Of a stretch of DNA of 64,000 bases, positions 7,825-17,900 are shown piece by piece. The notes beneath the pieces are model-generated. The model made no database searches. It was not told the DNA's origin and saw only the letters and a program-made list of their open reading frames with translations. The translations under genes were made by a program, and so were the position numbers. How positions within the stretch are numbered: the first letter of the stretch is position 1; every line of letters starts with the position of its first letter. The stretch comes from a virus, in the IMG/VR virus record IMGVR_UViG_3300042350_004191, positions 62,001 through 126,000 of that record; one strand, 5' to 3'.

Positions 7825-9261
7825 ATGAATTCAATCAAACCCTCAACAGGCTTCATTGACAAAGGCCGTGCTAGTACACTCTTGGAGAAATGGGCCCCGG
7901 TTCTGAACTACAGTTCAGATCGTGTTAAGCCAATCGAAGACGATCACAGTCGTCTCGCTACGGCTATCCTCATGGAAAACCAAGAACGCTGGTGCTTAGA
8001 AGAAGCTGGAAATTCCGCTGGTGTATCCGGTGGTGTTTACGGTGGTTCTGCTCCCGGTCAAACAGGTCTTTCAAACAGTGATAGTTACGCTTCAGGTGAT
8101 GCTCGCTTACCAAAGGTTTTAATCCCAATGGTTCGTCGTACATTCCCAGAGCTTATCACCAATGAAATTGTCGGTGTTCAGCCTATGGCTGGTCCAGTTG
8201 GTTTGGCATTCGCTATGCGCTACAAGTATGATACCGCAAGTCTCGGTGGTGCTGGAGTCGATGGTTATTCCAACGGCCCTCTCACTGTCGGTAATGATGG
8301 TGTTCCTCGTCAAAATGACGGTGCTGAACTCGGTTATCAAAGACTTGACACTCGCTTCACTGGTACAAGTGCTACATTCTTAAGCGGAAGCAACGATTTC
8401 AAATACGTTGCCGAAGATAAGGGTGTTGCTCAATTACTCAGTCAGTTTGAGTTAACTGGAAACATTCCTCAAGTTACACTTGAGTTCGCAAAGACTGCTG
8501 TTGAAGCTAAAACTCGTCGTTTAGCTGCTCGCTGGTCTGTTGAACTTGAGCAAGACATGAAGAACATGAACGGCCTCGATGTCGATTCTGAATTAACAAA
8601 CGCCATGAGCTATGAAATTCAGGCCGAAATTGACCGTGAAATGATCATGAGAATGGTCCAGATTGCTCTCAATGCGGGTGCTCCTAATGGATATAGTTTC
8701 TGGTACGCTGCTTCAGCCGATGCCCGTTGGCTCGGTGAACGCAATCGTGACTTCTACAGCAAGATTATTATCGAAGCCAACCGCATCGCTATTCGTAACC
8801 GCCGTGGTTCTGCCAACTTCATTGTTGCCACACCTCGCGTTTGCACAATCTTGGAGATGTTACCTGAGTTCCAGTGGATGCCCGTAAACGGCAACGTCAA
8901 CACCCAACCTACAGGCATTGCCAAGGTTGGTACTGTTGGTGGTCGTTTCACCATCTACCGTGACACACGTACAGAAGCTCAATTATTAGGTGGTGTTAGA
9001 AGCGCAAGCGATGCTATTGAGTACGCTTTATTAGGCTATAAGGGTCCTGAATATTATGATACTGGTATTGTATACTGTCCTTACATCCCTGTTATGATTC
9101 AGCGCACAATCGGTCCTAACGACTTCGCTCCTCGCGTTGGTCTTATGACTCGTTATGGTGTTGTTGATCATATCTTCGGTGCAAGCTTGTACTACCATGT
9201 CATTATCGTCAAGGGTCTTGGCACTGATAATGTTAACTCCGCTGGTCGCCTCTATCTGTAA
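7825..9261 (+). CDS. gp23: Major capsid protein, T4 gp23-like
   Basis: The 478-residue protein has the gp23 layout: an N-terminal LLEKWAPVL and a later MENQERW, then a Gly-rich stretch. The HK97-fold body includes VRRTFPELITNEIVGVQPM, then KTRRLAARWSVELEQDM, then NFIVATPRV and ALLGYKGPEYYDTGIVYCPYIPV, and finally RVGLMTRYGVV. Alignment to T4 suggests maturation cleavage in WCLEE|AGNSAG near residue 60. Base composition is visibly higher in G+C than neighbouring genes (hand count 35/60 and 29/60 in the lines at 8701 and 8761), consistent with codon choice for very high expression. A strong terminator follows. Confidence 0.93.
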   Translation: MNSIKPSTGFIDKGRASTLLEKWAPVLNYSSDRVKPIEDDHSRLATAILMENQERWCLEEAGNSAGVSGGVYGGSAPGQTGLSNSDSYASGDARLPKVLIPMVRRTFPELITNEIVGVQPMAGPVGLAFAMRYKYDTASLGGAGVDGYSNGPLTVGNDGVPRQNDGAELGYQRLDTRFTGTSATFLSGSNDFKYVAEDKGVAQLLSQFELTGNIPQVTLEFAKTAVEAKTRRLAARWSVELEQDMKNMNGLDVDSELTNAMSYEIQAEIDREMIMRMVQIALNAGAPNGYSFWYAASADARWLGERNRDFYSKIIIEANRIAIRNRRGSANFIVATPRVCTILEMLPEFQWMPVNGNVNTQPTGIAKVGTVGGRFTIYRDTRTEAQLLGGVRSASDAIEYALLGYKGPEYYDTGIVYCPYIPVMIQRTIGPNDFAPRVGLMTRYGVVDHIFGASLYYHVIIVKGLGTDNVNSAGRLYL

Positions 9262-9280
9262 TTTGATAGACTCAAAAAAA

Positions 9281-9310
9281 CCCTGTAGGAGAAATCCTAC
9301 AGGGTTTTTT
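9281..9310 (+). terminator. Rho-independent terminator after the capsid gene
   Basis: CCCTGTAGGA and TCCTACAGGG form a perfect 10-bp stem closed by a GAAA tetraloop, followed by six T. Seven A precede the stem, so it could also stop transcription coming from the right. It is the best terminator in the window and ends the head operon. Confidence 0.93.
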
Positions 9311-9318
9311 ATTATACC

Positions 9319-9346
9319 TTGACTTTCATAGTATTAGTGAGATAAT
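9319..9346 (+). promoter_or_regulatory. Sigma-70-like promoter
   Basis: TTGACT (9319-9324) and GATAAT (9341-9346) are separated by 16 bases, each one mismatch from the bacterial consensus. It lies right after the capsid terminator and before the small gene at 9357, as expected for an early promoter read by host polymerase. The predicted start site near 9353 leaves a leader of about four bases. Confidence 0.6.
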
Positions 9347-9356
9347 TAAACATCAG

Positions 9357-9590
9357 ATGAAAAAGAAAAATTACTCTAAAATCAACAATCCTAAAGGTCC
9401 TTATAAAATGGATATTGAGTATTGGGGTATGGATATAAATGTAGTAATAGATAATGATGGTCCGTTTGACTTTAAGGTTAAAATTAAATCTAAAACAAAA
9501 TTAACCCAAGACTTTATTGATCATTTGAAAGAATATCTTGAAGCCGAAGGGTTTTATGAATCTGCACAAAGACACAATTTACACTGGTAG
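9357..9590 (+). CDS. Hypothetical small protein
   Basis: A 77-residue protein with a basic N-terminus, a central part with acidic residues (DINVVIDNDGPFDF) and a terminal helix (DFIDHLKEYLEAEGF). I do not recognise a family. It stands alone behind a sigma-70-like promoter between the head operon and a probable internal-protein gene, so early expression is likely. The ATG has no Shine-Dalgarno sequence. Confidence 0.55.
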   Translation: MKKKNYSKINNPKGPYKMDIEYWGMDINVVIDNDGPFDFKVKIKSKTKLTQDFIDHLKEYLEAEGFYESAQRHNLHW

Positions 9591-9606
9591 ATGATAAGTA
9601 TAAAAT

Positions 9607-10527
9607 ATGAGTTTGTTCAAAGATTTTTATACCAAAGTTATTCAAGAAGCTAGACAATCAACGGTTCCTTCAGTAGCAGAAGACCAGCCTTCTTATAGAA
9701 GAAGTAAGATAGAAGATGAAAAAGCAATTAAAGAAGCTTTAAAAAAATTAAATCTTGAAGAATTCAAAAAATTAAAAAAAGATCCAGATAATATAGAATT
9801 AGCAAAAGACGTTTTTAATATTATAAAAGGATTGGACGAAGAAAGTTTAAATAAAACTAATCAAAGTAAGGGTGAATTGTTAGAAACATTATTAAACGTA
9901 ACCAGAACACCTTACCATGATAGTAAAAATATGGAAAGTAAAGATGGTAAAGGTGTTAATATATCAGGGTTTAGACAAGTAGCACAACAATTTTTTATTA
10001 ATAGTAACATGTCAATGAACGATCAGGTAAGATTATTTTCACAAGTATCTGATTGGCACAATCTTTACAAAAATATTCTCCAAGAAAAGGAAGGTAAAGA
10101 AACAAAAAAATTCAGAGAAAAATTTACTGAATACACCAAAAGAGACGTATCAGTAGACCCAAGAGATGTTAAAAAGGTAGAAAAATCTGAAGTGTATTAT
10201 TTTGATCGTGATCCCTCGGATCCTGATGCAAAGCCTTTTAGAACAACTATTATAATTCCACCAGATGAATCTTATTTATATGAGACTCTCGAAGAAAAAG
10301 AAAAGAATGTTCCAATTAAAAAATCATTTTGGAACGAACCAAGACCTAATAAGGCTTATGGTATAAAATTACCTCCTCCATGGCCTTTTGGTGTTTATAC
10401 ACCGAAACAATTAAGAAACAAAACTATAGAACAGATTCGGGATGCTGTTAATAGTTCTGATGCAGAGCTTGCACATAAAGCCATGTATCCACCAAACAAA
10501 CATCCTGAGATGTATACTATGAAATAG
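9607..10527 (+). CDS. Hypothetical protein, possible internal head protein
   Basis: The 306-residue protein is rich in Lys and Glu. Its N-terminus, LFKDFYTKVIQEARQ, is an amphipathic helix ending in I-Q-E-A. T4 internal head proteins have an N-terminal targeting helix that ends in an [LI]-x-E site cut by gp21, so this protein may be carried in the capsid. Other proteins here with a similar start are at 56945, 58488 and 60326. The body contains Pro-rich segments (LPPPWPFGVYTP, MYPPNKHP) and no motif I recognise. GATAAGTATAAAATATG precedes it and resembles a late promoter. The function is an inference. Confidence 0.5.
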   Translation: MSLFKDFYTKVIQEARQSTVPSVAEDQPSYRRSKIEDEKAIKEALKKLNLEEFKKLKKDPDNIELAKDVFNIIKGLDEESLNKTNQSKGELLETLLNVTRTPYHDSKNMESKDGKGVNISGFRQVAQQFFINSNMSMNDQVRLFSQVSDWHNLYKNILQEKEGKETKKFREKFTEYTKRDVSVDPRDVKKVEKSEVYYFDRDPSDPDAKPFRTTIIIPPDESYLYETLEEKEKNVPIKKSFWNEPRPNKAYGIKLPPPWPFGVYTPKQLRNKTIEQIRDAVNSSDAELAHKAMYPPNKHPEMYTMK

Positions 10528-10531
10528 TATA

Positions 10532-11017
10532 TTAATCTTCTTCTACAATCGTAGCTTCGATCAATTCAATTTTTTCAGGCTTTTGGGGTTTATCAAAAAG
10601 CTTTTTCATTACATCTTCTCTTGTAGCTATAGCCACAACATTTGTTGTGTTGTTTTGAAGTTTTTTAATACCATCATTTTCAAGCTTCGCCACTTCGATA
10701 TTGTTTTTATGTTGTTTGATCTGAAGATTGATTTTGTTTAAGCCATCGATGGCCTTTGTTGTTGCTCCTATGAGTTGAGCTAATGCAGAGATTTCTTTTG
10801 GATCTTGGCCTGTCATTACAGAGTCTTTTAATGTATTGATTGCCTCTAAACCAGACTGTATCACTTCTGCTGTTTTATTATAAACGAATTCATTTACATT
10901 ATCATCATTTAAAGAGTTTGAATCGGTTTCTGTTTTTTTATTTGTTCGACTGCTATTATCAACCGCATCAGCAGTTAATTGATCGATAATCGCATCGATT
11001 TCACTGGAATTGTCCAT
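10532..11017 (-). CDS. Possible small terminase subunit, T4 gp16-like
   Basis: At 161 residues it is close to T4 gp16 (164). The polar N-terminus is followed by a long helical centre: TAEVIQSGLEAINTLKDSV, then PKEISALAQLIGATTKAIDG, then a coiled-coil-like LNKINLQIKQHKNN. This resembles the central helices of gp16-type small terminases, which ring the DNA and recruit it to the motor. The C-terminus is Lys/Glu-rich. No DNA-binding motif is obvious, so the call rests on length, helix pattern and phage context. The gene is convergent with 9607-10527, with only four bases between the stops. Confidence 0.4.
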   Translation of the reverse strand: MDNSSEIDAIIDQLTADAVDNSSRTNKKTETDSNSLNDDNVNEFVYNKTAEVIQSGLEAINTLKDSVMTGQDPKEISALAQLIGATTKAIDGLNKINLQIKQHKNNIEVAKLENDGIKKLQNNTTNVVAIATREDVMKKLFDKPQKPEKIELIEATIVEED

Positions 11018-11079
11018 ATTGGGAGTTTACTATACTTATTCCTGTAAAGCAATTTTTCTCTTATAAAGGAGAAATTTAG

Positions 11080-11108
11080 TAGACATCTAATAAGATCTGG
11101 TATATTAT
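11080..11108 (+). promoter_or_regulatory. Sigma-70-like promoter for the clamp loader gene
   Basis: TAGACA (11080-11085) and TATTAT (11103-11108) are separated by 17 bases, each one mismatch from consensus. The predicted start, near 11115, is two bases before the ATG at 11117, so the transcript would be almost leaderless. An AAGGAG at 11066-11071 is too far away to serve as its ribosome-binding site. Confidence 0.5.
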
Positions 11109-11116
11109 TAATAAAG

Positions 11117-12061
11117 ATGAATGTATCACATTATGATGATCTTTGGGTAGAAAAGTATAGACCATCGAACCTTCAAGAAATTCTTTTATCAGAAGAAATA
11201 AAAACTTACTTTGAATCTATTACAGAAGATATTCCAAACATTTTGTTTCATGGTAATGCAGGGACAGGTAAAACTACTTTAGCAAAAGTTTTGGTCAAAG
11301 ACATCTTAAAATGTCAGTATTTGTATATTAATGCAAGTGACGAAAATGGTATTGATACTATAAGAAACAAAGTAACTTCTTTTGCACAGGTTCGTTCTTT
11401 TGATGGACAAAAGAAGGTGATTATTTTAGATGAGTTTTGTGGTATGACTGTGGATGCACAGCGGATTCTGCGAAACGTGATGGAAGAGTATCATGATACT
11501 ACTAGGTTTATTCTCACAGCAAACTATCTAAGTAAAATAATAGAACCAATTAAATCTAGGTGTATTCTTGTAGAATTAAAAACTAAGTTTGAAGATATTC
11601 TAAAGAGATGTATTTCTATTTTAATTAAAGAAAAGATAGAAATTACTGATGAAGAAAAGAAAAAAATTAATGCATTTGTTTCTAGTCGTTATCCAGACAT
11701 AAGAAGGATTATAAACGATTTGCAAAGATTCTCGATAAGCGGAACGTTGCGTATTTTAGAAACAGATAAAGTATTTGATTTTTCCAGAACCCTCTATGAA
11801 AAACTTTTGAATAGTGTGTCTGTGACGGACATTAGAAGATATGTAATAGAATCTGAAACGCAATTTAATAACAATTATCAGTCTTTATTAAAGTCTTTAT
11901 TTGAAATCTTTTATGAGTCAAACTTGTCTGACAACATTAAAAAACTAAGCTTATTGGATATTGGGGAACATATGTACAAAGATAATTTTGTACTAGACCA
12001 TGAAATTAATTTTTATTGTTGTTTGTTTTCTTTGGAAAACACATTAAAAATTAAGACTTAA
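11117..12061 (+). CDS. gp44: Sliding clamp loader ATPase subunit, T4 gp44-like
   Basis: The 314 residues (T4 gp44 is 319) show the AAA+ order of RFC/gp44 subunits. WVEKYRPSNLQEI is at about 10-22, Walker A GNAGTGKTTLAK at 46-57, Walker B VIILDEF at 102-108, sensor-1 ILTAN at 132-136 and the SRC arginine-finger motif at 147-149. It would use ATP to open and load the gp45-type clamp during replication, and in T4 also for late transcription. The partner small subunit is probably the gene at 55269-55667. Its 3' end overlaps the convergent gene by 11 bases. Confidence 0.92.
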   Translation: MNVSHYDDLWVEKYRPSNLQEILLSEEIKTYFESITEDIPNILFHGNAGTGKTTLAKVLVKDILKCQYLYINASDENGIDTIRNKVTSFAQVRSFDGQKKVIILDEFCGMTVDAQRILRNVMEEYHDTTRFILTANYLSKIIEPIKSRCILVELKTKFEDILKRCISILIKEKIEITDEEKKKINAFVSSRYPDIRRIINDLQRFSISGTLRILETDKVFDFSRTLYEKLLNSVSVTDIRRYVIESETQFNNNYQSLLKSLFEIFYESNLSDNIKKLSLLDIGEHMYKDNFVLDHEINFYCCLFSLENTLKIKT

Positions 12062-12581
12062 TTTTAGTATTTTTCTTTGGTAAAGAATTGTCCTTTGGTT
12101 GCTGATTAGCTATATTGATTGGTTTAGCTTCAACTGCTCTATAATCAGTCAATGGTTTTTCGTATTTGTTAGGTACGCCTTGAACAGGGGGTAAATTAGG
12201 ACCAAAATCTAAAACTTCTATGTATTTGAAGTCTGCTGGTACATTAAATTCATTAAATTCTGTTGGGAAAGATAATGACCTAGGATCGGTCTTTACTGTT
12301 AAAGTGAGACTTAATGAGCCAGCATAGTCTGTAACGTTATAAGAATCGCCTGTGGTGTCATTAGCATCGATTTTATGAATAAAGAAGAAAATACCCTGTT
12401 TAACAAGATTTTTTAACCATTCAGTAAATACAGCATCGCCACTATATCTAGCCTTAAAATATGGGCTAGAAAAATAAGATTCTTTTATTTTTATAGGAGT
12501 ATTTTCTCTGAAAGCACCGCCATTAGCGTATTTTGCAAAAGCTCTTTCGTAGATAACATTAAATGAATTAAATTTAGTCAT
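12051..12581 (-). CDS. Uncharacterised protein, possibly virion-associated
   Basis: A 176-residue protein I do not recognise. It has aromatic-rich N-terminal segments (SYFSSPYFKARYSG, TEWLKNLVKQGIFFFI), a beta-like centre (SLSLTLTVKTDP), a Pro-rich stretch around GPNLPPVQGVPNKYEKP and a basic tail. On the minus strand it runs between the clamp loader gene (11-base tail overlap) and the gp25-like gene (divergent). A GATAAATATA element on its own strand, 30 bases upstream, suggests late expression, so a structural role is plausible but unproven. Confidence 0.5.
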   Translation of the reverse strand: MTKFNSFNVIYERAFAKYANGGAFRENTPIKIKESYFSSPYFKARYSGDAVFTEWLKNLVKQGIFFFIHKIDANDTTGDSYNVTDYAGSLSLTLTVKTDPRSLSFPTEFNEFNVPADFKYIEVLDFGPNLPPVQGVPNKYEKPLTDYRAVEAKPINIANQQPKDNSLPKKNTKIKS

Positions 12582-12601
12582 AGGTGTATTTTTTATATAA
12601 G

Positions 12602-12611
12602 TATATTTATC
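12602..12611 (-). promoter_or_regulatory. T4-late-like promoter element on the minus strand
   Basis: Read on the minus strand this is GATAAATATA, followed downstream by an A/T-rich run and the ATG at 12581. It sits in the divergent gap between this gene and the gp25-like gene at 12617. Confidence 0.4.
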
Positions 12612-12616
12612 CTGAT

Positions 12617-13117
12617 ATGGCTACAGTTCGACTAGATAATTTAATAAAACCTAAACAGGTTAATACTCAGCAAACTAAAATATCTGAAGAAACTTATGAT
12701 GGTATTACTTATACCGACCTACATTTAGACTTAACGATGGCTGTTGCCATAGGAACAGAAACGAGAAGAGGGTTCGCAAACGATATTAAAGTCGATTTTG
12801 ATGAACAAGCAATAAGAAATTCTGTATATAATTGTGTTTATACGAAACCTGGTGAAAAAGTATTAAATCCAGATTTTGGGATAAATTTAGATCAATTTTT
12901 ATTTGAACCAGCAACAAAGTCTAGAGGAGAATACATAGGCAGATATATATTATCTAAATTGTCTTCTTTGGAAAGACGAATAATTATTAATAAGATTAAA
13001 GTAACCGTCAATGAAGATATTAATACATACAATATTTTACTAATGTATGAAATTCCTTCATTAAAGAAAAATACTTCTATGGATATATTACTAGAATCTA
13101 AGTTTAACTCTAAATAA
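12617..13117 (+). CDS. gp25: Baseplate wedge subunit, T4 gp25-like
   Basis: The 166-residue protein carries the gp25/lysozyme-like wedge signature: RGFANDIKVDFDEQAI, then VYTKPGEKVLNPDFGINLDQFLFEP, then helices and a final NILLMYEIP strand. These proteins form the inner ring that links the wedge to the sheath start. I chose the ATG at 12617; a GTG at 12584 is in frame but would add 11 residues (YFLYKYIYPD) that overlap the divergent control region and do not belong to the family. The gene is directly followed by the gp6-like gene, the usual order. Confidence 0.85.
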   Translation: MATVRLDNLIKPKQVNTQQTKISEETYDGITYTDLHLDLTMAVAIGTETRRGFANDIKVDFDEQAIRNSVYNCVYTKPGEKVLNPDFGINLDQFLFEPATKSRGEYIGRYILSKLSSLERRIIINKIKVTVNEDINTYNILLMYEIPSLKKNTSMDILLESKFNSK

Positions 13118-13126
13118 TACTAATAT

Positions 13127-14935
13127 ATGACCGAATTATATCTAGAAAAAAATTCTTACTTAAACTTTGATGCATTAAGTTTAAAGTCTTTGATTGTTGA
13201 TCGTTTAAATAAAGGTAAAGTTTTTACAGATCAAAATTATCAAGGCTCTAATTTATCTGCTATCATAGATGTTGTCAGTTTAGTTTTTGGTAATTTATTA
13301 TTTTACTTAAATAAAACTTCATCAGAGAGCATGTTTACTGAAGCACAGCTTTATGAAAACATGAATAGAATTGTAAAATTATTGAGTTATAAACCTGTCG
13401 GAAAAACCGCAGCAGTCCTACCAATAAGACTAACAGCAAAATCAGATTTAAGTCAAAACAATTATACTATTCCTAGATATAGCTATATAAACGCAAACGG
13501 AACTTATTTTTCTTTTCCTGATGATGTATCATTTTCAAAACTAACAAATGGAAACGAAAATATAAATGCATTAAATGATAAAATATTATTAAAGCAAGGA
13601 TTATACCAACAGTTTCCTATATACACTGCAATAGGTTCTGATAATGAGGTAATGTATCTGACATTAGACCAAAAAACTGAAGTAGATCATTATAGTATAG
13701 ATGTTTATGTTAAAGAAAGAAATTCTAATAAATGGGTAAAATACACTCCCGTAAACGAACTTTTTTTACATACTGCTGAAGATACTGTATACGAAGTTCG
13801 TTTCAATGAAAATAAACGATATGAAATAACTTTTGGAAATAGTATTAATGGTAAAAAATTAAATAACGGAGATGAGGTTTTAGTTTATTACCTAGCCATA
13901 GATTCTGATGGCTCGACTATCGGTGCTGGTGCAATAACACAAGCTTTTATAGTCAAGTTTAATTCACCACAATTTTCACAGGTTATTGATGACACAAATA
14001 CTTTAAACGCAAATTATTTAACAATAAACCAAGCAAGAAACGTCTTAATATCTAATGCATTCCCTTCTACAGAAAAACAAAACGAAGAAACTGTCGATCA
14101 GATTCGTTTAAATGCTCCACAAGCATTTAGATCACAATATCGTTTGGCTACAAAAGAAGATTTTGAGTCTTTTATAAGAACAAGACATTCGAATATTATT
14201 CAAGATGTTAAAATAATGAATAATAACGAATACTTGATGAAATATATGAAATATCTTTATGATATTGGTTTAAAAGATCCTCATAAGGAAACAAACTTAT
14301 TATTCAATCAGGTTAAATTTTCAAATGCTTGTAATTTTAATAACATATACTTTTGTGGAATACCTAAAACAGCAGCAATAAATCAAGCATTTTTAAATCC
14401 TCCTCAAAAAGAGATAATAATAAACAGTTTAGAAAAATGGAAAATTATAACAACCGAAGTTGTGCCATTAGACCCTGTTTATATGATATATGATTTTTAT
14501 GTACCACCAAGCGCAGGTACTCAGATTACATTAAATGATTTAGTGCCAACATTTTTAAGAGTTCATAAATCTCGAAACTCAACAATGTCTGATTCACAAA
14601 TCGTTCTTCAAATAAAAGATATTTTTAATACTGTATTTGGTCCAGAAAATACAAGGTTAGGTCAATATATAGATATTAATAAAATTACATCAACTATATT
14701 AGCAATGGACGATGTTGAAAAAATAGAAACTTATAATTCTCGTACTAGACTTTCTGTTGACGGCATTTCTTTACTTGGTTGGAATTACTATTATCCAGAT
14801 AATGATAAAAAAGTATATACACAAAACATAATGTTGGAAGATTTTAAATATCCAGTTTTTAACAACTTTGCAAATATACAATCCCAAATACAAATATACA
14901 AAGAAACAACTACACAAGATGCTACACAATTTTAA
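13127..14935 (+). CDS. gp6: Baseplate wedge protein, T4 gp6-like (baseplate J-like)
   Basis: The 602-residue length compares with 660 for T4 gp6. The N-terminal helices (FDALSLKSLIVDRLN, AIIDVVSLVFGNLLFYLNK, SMFTEAQLYENMNRIVKLLSYKP) are typical of gp6/gpJ wedge proteins. Later come YEVRFNENKRYEITFGNS, VLVYYLAIDSDGSTIGAG, and the J-domain-like QAFRSQYRLATKEDFESFI. It would dimerise to form the baseplate ring that holds wedges together. It begins nine bases after the gp25-like gene, preceded by TAATATATG and no Shine-Dalgarno sequence. Confidence 0.88.
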   Translation: MTELYLEKNSYLNFDALSLKSLIVDRLNKGKVFTDQNYQGSNLSAIIDVVSLVFGNLLFYLNKTSSESMFTEAQLYENMNRIVKLLSYKPVGKTAAVLPIRLTAKSDLSQNNYTIPRYSYINANGTYFSFPDDVSFSKLTNGNENINALNDKILLKQGLYQQFPIYTAIGSDNEVMYLTLDQKTEVDHYSIDVYVKERNSNKWVKYTPVNELFLHTAEDTVYEVRFNENKRYEITFGNSINGKKLNNGDEVLVYYLAIDSDGSTIGAGAITQAFIVKFNSPQFSQVIDDTNTLNANYLTINQARNVLISNAFPSTEKQNEETVDQIRLNAPQAFRSQYRLATKEDFESFIRTRHSNIIQDVKIMNNNEYLMKYMKYLYDIGLKDPHKETNLLFNQVKFSNACNFNNIYFCGIPKTAAINQAFLNPPQKEIIINSLEKWKIITTEVVPLDPVYMIYDFYVPPSAGTQITLNDLVPTFLRVHKSRNSTMSDSQIVLQIKDIFNTVFGPENTRLGQYIDINKITSTILAMDDVEKIETYNSRTRLSVDGISLLGWNYYYPDNDKKVYTQNIMLEDFKYPVFNNFANIQSQIQIYKETTTQDATQF

Positions 14936-14940
14936 GATAT

Positions 14941-17900
14941 ATGATTATCCTAACATCAGACCATATTTTAAATACAGAGGGATATGTTAATACAACTGAT
15001 TTTACAGTAACTGTTGGCAATCTTCCAGCCAACACATTTATAAACTATATAGAATATATATGGGGAGATAATACAAAAAAAAGATATACACCAACAGGTG
15101 GTTCAATTTTATTTACAACACCCATAATAGAAGTTAAAAAATATAATGGAACTGGTGTTTTTAATTTAAAAGTTATAGTAAGCTATACTCGCAACAATAA
15201 AAGAGATACTTTAACAGCAAATTATAATATAAGAATAAAACCTATACCAAATGAAATATATCTTACAACTACAACCACAAGAAGTTCTGCTTCTAAACTT
15301 TATGCAAGAATTACAAGATTTAATTTCATCCCCAATCCTGAAATATTTGGACAAAATTTAGAAAATTTAAAATATGTTCAATGGGATTTAGGTAATGGTG
15401 TTTTATCAAACCGACCACGACTTATAGGAGCTACGTTCAATGAACCGGGTGTGTTTGTTGTGAGAATGTTAGCATATACAAAAGGAAACGACAAATATGT
15501 ATATGAAAGGACCTTTACAATTCAAGAATATTTAAATGATTCTATAAGATTTTCAAAAGTACCTCCTCCAACATATGCTGGACATTTAAATCGTTTTCCT
15601 TTTGAAATAGAGATTACATCACCAATAAACGAACCACATATTGTTGATTTGTATGCACAATTTTCACGGTCCTATCCCACTTTAGACAATCCAACAAAAT
15701 ATTCATTTTTAAGACCTGAATGGAGATTTTTAGATTTGAGATTGAATGTTATAAAAAGCGTTCAAACAGTAAACAATAGACCTATAAGAGTAAACGAATT
15801 TGGTGAAGAAGTTCCAGAAGGTGGTATAATTGCGGGATATAGAGGTACTGCACAGTTTTACTTTGTAGATGATTGGTTTAATCAAGATCAGGTTCTTACA
15901 AAAGAACAATATACTACTTTATGGGTTACTTTAAGAAGTAATAATATAAGAAATAATAAAACCACAGACAATATTGATGGATTACATCCCGGTCATGCAA
16001 ACAATACTGCACAAGCATGGTGTCCATATGTAACTCTTTGGAGAAAACCAGATACAATTAAATTTACAAGAAACGGTGCCAATCCTTTACCTGTTGTACA
16101 GTTTGTGGGATCAGACGTTCCTATAACATTTACCATAGGTTATAACAATCCTACTGTCCCAGATATTCACAACAGACAAGCAAGACTAACGTTAGCAGAT
16201 ACAATAGGTGGGTTTGCTCATTATGTACCACATTATGATACAAGCTTATTGTTGGATGTTAATACCAATTCATTTAATAATAATTTAAGTTCATTTTTAA
16301 AACCAAGACAACAACCTTATATTAGCTACAGAAATTCAGATAACTTGTTGTCTGGTGGTTATTATAAAACAACATATGAGAGATTGAATTCTACTACATT
16401 AACTATGTCTGCAAACATTGTTGTACCGGAACCAGACTTGAGAGCTAACAATTTCAATCCTCATATATGGTTACTGAATCCAAGTAATGCAGAAATAAAT
16501 GTGGCCCAATACATTTATACTACAAATAATATAATAAACAGTCCACAATATTTTAAAACAGATTCAATTACAAATTATAATGAATTGTTCAAAAAAGACA
16601 GAATGCCTATACCTACAGTTAGGAAAAATCCAAATATGGACACTGTATTTTTATATAAATTTACAAGTGAAAGAAAAATAAATCCACACATATCTAGTCC
16701 ATTAGATGAAAAATCTCATTTGAGCGGTTTACATACAGTAGCTGCATTAAATGCACCGACATATCATGCTTGGGTTAGTGATATAGAAAATAATAAAATT
16801 TACAGAGTAACTAGTGATGGTAGAATTTATTTAACTATAGATTTAAAAAATTTAAATTATAATTTTGGAACAGTTGAAAAGTTAATTCCATTAACAATGG
16901 TTGTTGATAAGGACTTAAATCTGTTTGTTGGGTTAGCAGGATCGAATCAAATTTTAAAATTTGATGATAGTGCTAATTTAAGAGCGGTTTTAAATTTAAA
17001 CAACGTAATCCCTATATCTTTAGATGTAGATAAAAATAACAACCTTTATATAAGTGGAATAAGAAAAAACCAAACTCAAGAAAGTATTTTATTAAAATAT
17101 AACAATTCTCTTTCAAATTTGCTTTTATCAAAAACATATTCAAATATTTTCTTAGGTAATATTTTAGTAAGCCCATTTGATACAATATTTGTAATAAATA
17201 ACGGTCATTTAGATAAAAACCTAAAAGAAGTTTATAGTATAAATTCTTTTATAGAAGAACTTAATATCAACAATTTTAATTTGATTAAAAATTATAGTTC
17301 TCAACCATTTATAAAATATATGACCTTAGATAGAGGTGGGTCTTTATATTACAATTTTTCCTTTAATAGTATATGTAAAATAAAAAGAGACGGAAGAAGC
17401 CAAGTTACTAGTTTATTGTCAGATAATTCTTCTGATAATGACAGTAGTAACAGAGTTATAGAAGGTTTGGGTTATAATATCAATGACAAGATCTACGTAA
17501 TTAATTCATTAGATAATAAAGTAACAATTTTAGATTTAAATTTAAATGTTGAGCGTTTCTTTTACATAAATCCATCAAAAATCGAATATGAACTCGACAC
17601 TTTTGGCCAAATAAAAGATCCTTTAGTCAGAATTAAATCTAAAAAAAGATCATTAAAAGCCAACGGAGATTTCACTGGTTGGTTATGGAATTATAAATTT
17701 GGAGTTAAAAATAACCGAGAAAGTTTTTCAATAACTAATAGATCTAATACTTTGTCCTTTAAACAACACAATCAGTTTAAATTTTTTGGAAAAAATGAAG
17801 TTTTTGATATTGGAAAATATATGTATGATTTTAGTTTTATGAAATCATTAAAGGAAAGTCCATTTCTTTATAATAATAAATTTTATGATACTGAAGTTCA

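Noticed and set aside
8119-8954. Small frames on both strands inside the capsid gene
   Set aside because: The capsid frame is unambiguous by family motifs; the others arise from its higher G+C content, which removes stop codons.
12584-12616. GTG start for the gp25-like protein
   Set aside because: The added 11 residues are hydrophobic/aromatic, lie in the divergent control region, and are outside the family; ATG 12617 fits better.
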